From Ampullaceana balthica (lineage: Eukaryota; Mollusca; Gastropoda; Lymnaeidae), in contig CALYLW010001027.1 of the NCBI GenBank assembly GCA_944989445.1, forward strand, positions 92,001 to 156,000: DNA of 64,000 bases, written 5' to 3'. The notes beneath the pieces are model-generated. The model was not told where the DNA came from. It saw only the letters and a program-made list of their open reading frames with translations, and did not search any database. The position numbers and the translations under genes are program-made. Position 1 is the stretch's first letter. Each line of letters starts with the position of its first letter. Below, one piece after another: positions 59,099 to 64,000 of this stretch.

Positions 59099-59690
59099 CA
59101 ACTACATACCAACTACATAACAACCACATATCAACTACATAACTACATAAAAACTACATAACTACATAAAAACCACATAACAACTACATAACAACTACAT
59201 AACTACATAACAACTACATAACTACATAACTACAAAACTACATAACAACTACATAACTACATAACAACTACATAACAACTACATAACTACATAACAACTA
59301 CATAACAAGTTCATAACTACATAACAACTACATAACAACTACATAACTACATAACAACTACATAACAAGTTCATAACTACATAACAACTACATAACTACA
59401 TAACAACTACATAACAAGTTCATAACTACATAACAACTACATAACTACATAACTACTACTTAACTACATAACTACTACATAACTACATAACTACTACATA
59501 ACTACATAACAACTACATAACTACATAACAACTACATAACAAGTTCATAACTACATAACAAGTTCATAACTACATAACAACTACATAACTACATAACTAC
59601 TACATAACTACATAACTACTACATAACTACATAACTACTACATAACTACATAACTACATAATAACTACACAACTAGATAACAACTACATA
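59096..59690 (+). repeat. Minisatellite (aactacataactacat), about 595 bp
   Basis: Built from actacata (8 bp) and acaactacata (11 bp) modules in variable order, with occasional acaagttcata variants. It directly truncates the OTU relic. Confidence 0.95.
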
Positions 59691-59696
59691 ACAACC

Positions 59697-60075
59697 AGGA
59701 AAACCAAAACTATCAACATTTAAAACCAAAACTATCAACATTTAAAACCAACCTTATCAACATTTAAAACCAACTATATCAACAGTAAAAATTAACATTA
59801 TCAACATTTAAAACCAACACTATCAACATTTAAAACCAACACAATCAACATTAAAAACTAACACTATCAACATTTAAAACTAAAACTATCAACATTTAAA
59901 ACTAACACTATCAACATTTAAAACCAACACTATCAACATTTAATTCAACTCTATCAACGTTTAAAACCAACTCTATCAACATTAAAAACCAACACTATCA
60001 ACATTTAAAACCACCACTATCAACATTTAAAACTAGCACTATCAACATTTGAAACTAACACTATCAACATTTGAA
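59697..60075 (+). repeat. Minisatellite (ctatcaacatttaaaaccaa), about 380 bp
   Basis: About 18 units of 20-21 bp, differing mainly in aacca/aacta and ct(c/a)tat positions. It follows the previous array with almost no spacer. Confidence 0.95.
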
Positions 60076-60189
60076 ACGTAAAATGTTTTTTAATTATTAT
60101 TTTATTTTATTTAAAACAATTTTGATACTTAAGAAACGAGTTTAATTTCTTTGACAGAGCTAAAACATGAAGAGAAAGTCTAAAAAGTC

Positions 60190-60470
60190 ATTTATCCATT
60201 TTTTACTATATATCCCCATGTTGTCAAAGGGGTATATTCTGGCCTGAGGGGGTATATTCTGGCCTAGGCCAGTTTAACCCCGGGGGTATATTCTGGCCTA
60301 GGCCAGATTATACCCGGGTATATTCTGGTCAGGGGTTTAATCTGGCCTGTTACACCGGGTCAAATGAGGGTCCCATGCAAAATTTCAGCACCTAGGTCCA
60401 ACGGTGTGGCATTCTATGAGTAACAAAACAAACAAAAGAAACAAACAAACTTTCATCTTTATATATTAGA
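60190..60470 (-). mobile_element. Helitron-like 5' end with palindromic minisatellite (arm 2)
   Basis: On the minus strand it begins at 60470 with tctaatatataaagatgaaa (preceded by A), then (gtttgttt)n, ccacaccgttggacctaggt, and at about 60358 enters the palindromic ggccagaatataccc array, ending near 60225. The same order (gtgtaacaggccagatta, then the array, then cctttgacaacatg) is present inverted at 57251-57440. Confidence 0.65.
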
Positions 60471-60471
60471 T

Positions 60472-60757
60472 GGGGTTTTCCCGCTTTGGGAATGTCAATG
60501 TTTGACTGTTGCACAGTGCGCACTATTTTGACACATGCTTGGTGTGACGTAGTTTGGTGTGGGATGACGTCAATAGAGAGATATGCTAGAGGGACGATTT
60601 TGTAGCGGAGAGCACGCACAGTGTTGTTATTATTTTGCCTTGAAGGATTTCTTTGTTCAATTAAAATATTGATTCTTCTGATGGTGTTTTTACTTATTGA
60701 GTTGAAGCCTTGTGAGTCATAAAAATCATTAGAACTTGACATTCTTAAGAAGAACAA
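60472..60757 (-). pseudogene. Unidentified open frame truncated by a Helitron end
   Basis: From 60757 the frame reads MFFLRMSSSNDFYDSQ, with a basic Asn-rich middle (RRINILIEQRNPSRQNNNN) and a conserved-looking TTSHQACVKIVRTVQQSNID, up to PKAGKPH. There the Helitron 5' end (60470) supplies the remaining codons. Composition looks coding, but I do not recognise the family; a transposon-encoded protein is likely. Confidence 0.4.
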
Positions 60758-61306
60758 ATGAAATTAATCTCTTTAGAATGTGTTTTTTAAGATTTTACAA
60801 TAACTAACCTTACCTAACCAAACTTGAAGTAGTAAACAAGTTTATATATTAGTCTATGTAATACCTTTCAGCCATTTAGTGGTGCTAATAGAATAAATTA
60901 AATTCATCTGTTCATTGATGTTCAGAAGGATGAATTAAATACATATATTTATTGATCCAATGAAGGTTAAATTAAATTAATCTCTTCTGAATATTTTTTT
61001 TTGATCTTATAATCAATACAAAATATCACTAAACAAATTATATATCCAAAACTTAAATTAACACTTCACCTGTTTTACAAATGTCTAAACACAATTGATG
61101 TGTCCGAATTAAACAAATAATCATGGGGTAGCAAAATTTAAACTAATTTAATAATTTACTTATAAGTTACTTATTTATCTAAGTTACTTATAAGTTTATT
61201 GATGCTAAAAGGGGGGGGGGAACCTTCAGTATGGTATTTAAGAAGAAAGTTTAACAAAGGGAAATAATTAAAAGCAGTTGTACACTAAAACAATATATAA
61301 GCTATT
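60758..61306. other. 5' flank of the Helitron Rep gene
   Basis: AT-rich with a poly-G run at 61210-61220. A Helitron 5' terminus in plus orientation was not found here, so the left end of the element encoding Rep is not located. Confidence 0.4.
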
Positions 61307-64000
61307 ATGTTCCAATCTTTCTTCAGAGAAATCATGCCCCCAAAAAGAAAAACTCAATTAGGTCGTGTTTCTAAAACGGCAAAGAAGCAAGCCTTACATA
61401 GAGAAAATGAAACGAATGAACAAACACAGGCAAGACTTGATGATGAGAGAGAAAGAGGTTCCATAAGAAGAGCTAATGAAACCAGTGAACAAACACAGGC
61501 AAGACTTGATGATAAGAGAGAAAGAGTTTCAATCAGAAGAGCTAATGAAACCAGTGAACAAACACAGGCAAGACTTGATGATGAGAGAGAAAGAGTTTCA
61601 ATCAGAAGAGCTAATGAAACCAGTGAACAAACACAGGCAAGACTTGATGATGAGAGAGAAAGAGTTTCAATCAGAAGAGCTAATGAAACCAATAAACAAA
61701 CGCAGGCAAGACTTGATGAAAAAAGAGTCAGATCTTCAATGAGAAGAACAAATGAAACAAATAAACAAACCCAAATAAGACTTGCAGACCAAAGAAATGG
61801 AAATTTAAACAGAAGAAGAAATGAAATGCAGCAAGACCTAAAAGGTGCTGCTCATCAATATGACCCAGATATTCCATACCATCAACATGAAAAGGTCAAC
61901 ATTGGTGAGATGAACTTGATCTGCAAGCATTGCAGTGCATTTAAATGGAAAGATGAGCACCCTGGAATGTGCTGTTCAAATGGCAAAGTTAAACTAGAGA
62001 CTCTGCAACATCCACCTGAGCCACTTGATCATTTGCTTCAAGGTGTATCTCAAACGTCTAAACGCTTCCTAGCCAACATCAGAAAATACAACTCATGCTT
62101 TCAAATGACATCTTTTGGTGCCAGCAAAGAAATTCGTGAACAAGGATTCATGCCAACATTTAAAGTTCAAGGCCAAATTTATCACAGGGCTGGATCTCTG
62201 CTGCCAGCTGAAGGCGAACCTCAGTTTCTGCAGATCTATTTCATGGGAGACCAAGCTAGAGAAGTCCAACAAAGATGTGCAAACTTTCCAGACTTGCAAC
62301 AAAATGTTGTTTTGGAGTTGCAAGAACTCCTACATGCAAACAATGCCTACCTTCAAATTTTCAAGACAGCTCTAGAAAGAATGCCAAATGATGAATACAA
62401 AGTTGTGATACGAGCTGACAAAGCACCAAGACATGAACACCAAAGGCGGTTCAATGTACCAACATTTGATGAAGTGGCCATTGTCATGGTAGGAAATGAA
62501 TTTGACAGGCGTGACATTGTCCTTCAAAAGCGAAACAACCTTCTCCAAAGAGTTGCAGAAACTCATCGCTCTTATGATGCTCTGCAATACCCCCTAATGT
62601 TTTGGCAAGGTGAAGATGGGTACTCCTTTGGCATTCCTCAGACAAACCCAGACACGGGAAACAATGTTTTGGGTAAAAAGGTTACAGCAATGGACTTTTA
62701 TGCATATCGAATCATGATTCGTAGTGGTGAAGATAACCATCTCTTGAAATTTAGACAGCTGTTCCATCAATTCATCGTAGATATGTACGCGAAAATTGAA
62801 AGTGAACGCTTGCTCTACATTCGTCTAAATCAAAAGAAGCTGAGAGTTGAAGACTACATTCACCTCAGAGATGCCATTGCAAATGATGCCAATCCAAATG
62901 ATCTGGGGAAAATGGTTATCTTGCCAGCAACATTTACAGGAAGTCCAAGACACATGCATGAGTACACTCAAGATGCTATGACTTATGTCAGAAATTATGG
63001 AAGGCCAGATTTGTTTATCACCTTTACATGCAATCCACTATGGCAAGAAATTCAGGCTCATCTTTTACCTGGCCAATCAGCAGTGGATCGACATGATTTG
63101 GTTGCTAGAGTCTTCAAACGAAAACTATCAAAATTAATGGGAGTCATTACAAAAAGTCATGTCTATGGTGAAACGAGATGCTGGATGTACTCAATTGAAT
63201 GGCAGAAGAGAGGCTTACCCCATGCACACATCCTAATCTGGCTGATGAAAAAATGTAATCTCAGCAGAAATACCAAACTCTACACAAGATAATTTTTTGT
63301 TTGAAATTGTTGTGAAAAATATGCTGCATGGACCCTGTGGAAACTTCAACAGAAACTCTGCTTGCATGGTTGATGGGAAATGCTCAAAAAAATATCCAAG
63401 AAATTTGATACAAGAAACTAAAACTGGTGAAGATGGCTATCCTGTGTACAGACGCCGTAAACCAGGAGATGGTGGTTTTACTGCAAAAATCAAAATGAAG
63501 GTTGGTTCAACATATCAAGAAATAGAAATGGACAACAGATGGGTGGTTCCCTACACTCCAATTTTGACAAAAATGTTTCAAGCTCACATAAATGTCGAAT
63601 CTTGCCAATCTGTCAAGGCCATCAAATACATCTGCAAGTACGTCAATAAAGGAAGTGACCAGGCCGTTTTTGGTCTTGAAGGAAACCAAGAGAATCCAGA
63701 TGAGGTGCAAAAATGTCTAATGGGTCGTTACATCAGCAGTAATGAAGCAGTCTGGAGAATTTTGAATTTCCAAATTCATGAACGGTATCCAACAGTTGTT
63801 CACTTGAGTGTTCATCTTGAAAATGGGCAAATGGTATACTTCAACCAAGAAAATATATATCATCAAATTCTGGAGCCACCAAGAACAACTTTGACAGCTT
63901 TTTTTCAACTGTGCCAACAAGACGACTTTGCAAAAACCATTCTCTATTGTGTGGTTCCAAGGTACTATACTTGGAATGCTTCTCAAAAATTATTTAAACG
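61307..64000 (+). CDS. Helitron Rep protein with N-terminal STPR-like repeats (frameshifted, runs off the window)
   Basis: The first segment, 61307-63292, is 661 codons; M10 (61334, MPPKRK) is the more likely start. Residues 31-179 are about six 23-residue repeats. A CxxC...CC cluster follows (C206, C209, C222, C223), typical of Helitron N-terminal zinc motifs. A Helitron-like N domain spans about 465-600 and contains FITFTCNPLW (570-579), and the HUH nuclease motif GLPHAHILIWL has histidines 639 and 641. The frame stops after 20 out-of-frame codons past an A6 run (63248-63253). Shifting there continues coding from about 63255 to the window edge without a stop (VISAEIPNSTQDNFLFEIVV, then MLHGPCGNFNRNSAC). 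This segment includes the two catalytic tyrosines in IKYICKYVNKG, codons 63627 and 63639, spaced Y-x3-Y. The helicase should lie beyond the window. Rep nicks DNA for rolling-circle transposition. One indel is the only defect seen. Confidence 0.9.
61397..61810 (+). repeat. 69-bp coding tandem repeat (23-residue STPR-like units)
   Basis: Six units of 69 bp encode variants of RRANETSEQTQARLDDERE followed by RVSI; a partial seventh follows. Units 2-4 are almost identical in DNA, units 5-6 diverge, which suggests recent expansion at the 5' side. A 23-residue unit rich in Arg, Glu and Gln matches the STPR (score-and-three peptide repeat) DNA-binding domain known from silkworm FMBP-1 and from transposon proteins. 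The long antisense open frame (61354-61692) is a by-product. Confidence 0.75.

Noticed and set aside
59096..60075. CRISPR-like regular repeats
   Set aside because: Units are adjacent with no unique spacers and variable order, in a eukaryotic transposon-rich setting; these are minisatellites.
61354..61692. 112-codon minus-strand frame of Leu-Ser repeats
   Set aside because: Antisense shadow of the 69-bp coding repeats of the Helitron Rep gene.
62093..63986. Several minus-strand frames under the Rep gene
   Set aside because: Antisense or out-of-frame shadows. The plus strand carries the conserved Helitron motifs.

Overview
This is an AT-rich eukaryotic window, probably from a gastropod mollusc. 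That assignment is an inference from four things: GT-AG introns with short signal-peptide exons, lineage-expanded cysteine-rich and Ig-like surface proteins, a SINE that shares its tail with a jockey/CR1-like LINE, and a Helitron carrying 23-residue (STPR-type) repeats. There are few genes, many copies are broken, and most of the recognisable structure is nested transposable elements.

Layout. About 1.0-25 kb and 27.2-41.6 kb are two diverged copies of one segment (A and B). The ancestral unit is a head-to-head pair: a minus-strand somatomedin-B (SMB) domain gene and a plus-strand signal-peptide/Ig-like surface-protein gene. Copy A has a full-length SMB gene with three frame breaks (8.2-10.0 kb), a second SMB pseudogene split by a hAT element and a SINE (5.1-7.3 kb), and a degraded Ig-like gene (16.3-23.4 kb). 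One intron of that gene is swollen by a 3.2 kb non-autonomous Helitron that carries a 17-unit satellite. Copy B keeps only the 3' end of the SMB gene, fused to a hAT transposase relic (30.6-32.0 kb), and the best-preserved Ig-like gene (38.1-40.5 kb). A third Ig-like relic lies between the copies (25.5-26.1 kb).

41.6-46.7 kb holds a LINE 3' fragment and a minus-strand TNF-receptor-like cysteine-rich gene (44.5-45.7 kb). 46.8-54.4 kb is mobile DNA: a hAT element with an 8-bp target duplication and a pogo-like MITE inside it, a 5'-truncated LINE reverse transcriptase, and two BED-finger hAT derivatives sitting 10 bp apart in an (AT)n tract, one of them hit by a hAT MITE.

54.4-61.2 kb is a mosaic of Helitron 5' ends, palindromic minisatellites in inverted orientation, a Gypsy RNase H relic, an OTU-domain relic and two large minisatellites. 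From 61.3 kb to the window edge there is a Helitron Rep gene with an N-terminal run of 23-residue repeats, an HUH motif, one frameshift in an A6 run, and the two-tyrosine motif. It continues beyond the window.

Nearly every coding segment has indel-type breaks. Real pseudogenisation and residual homopolymer errors in the assembly cannot be separated from the sequence alone.
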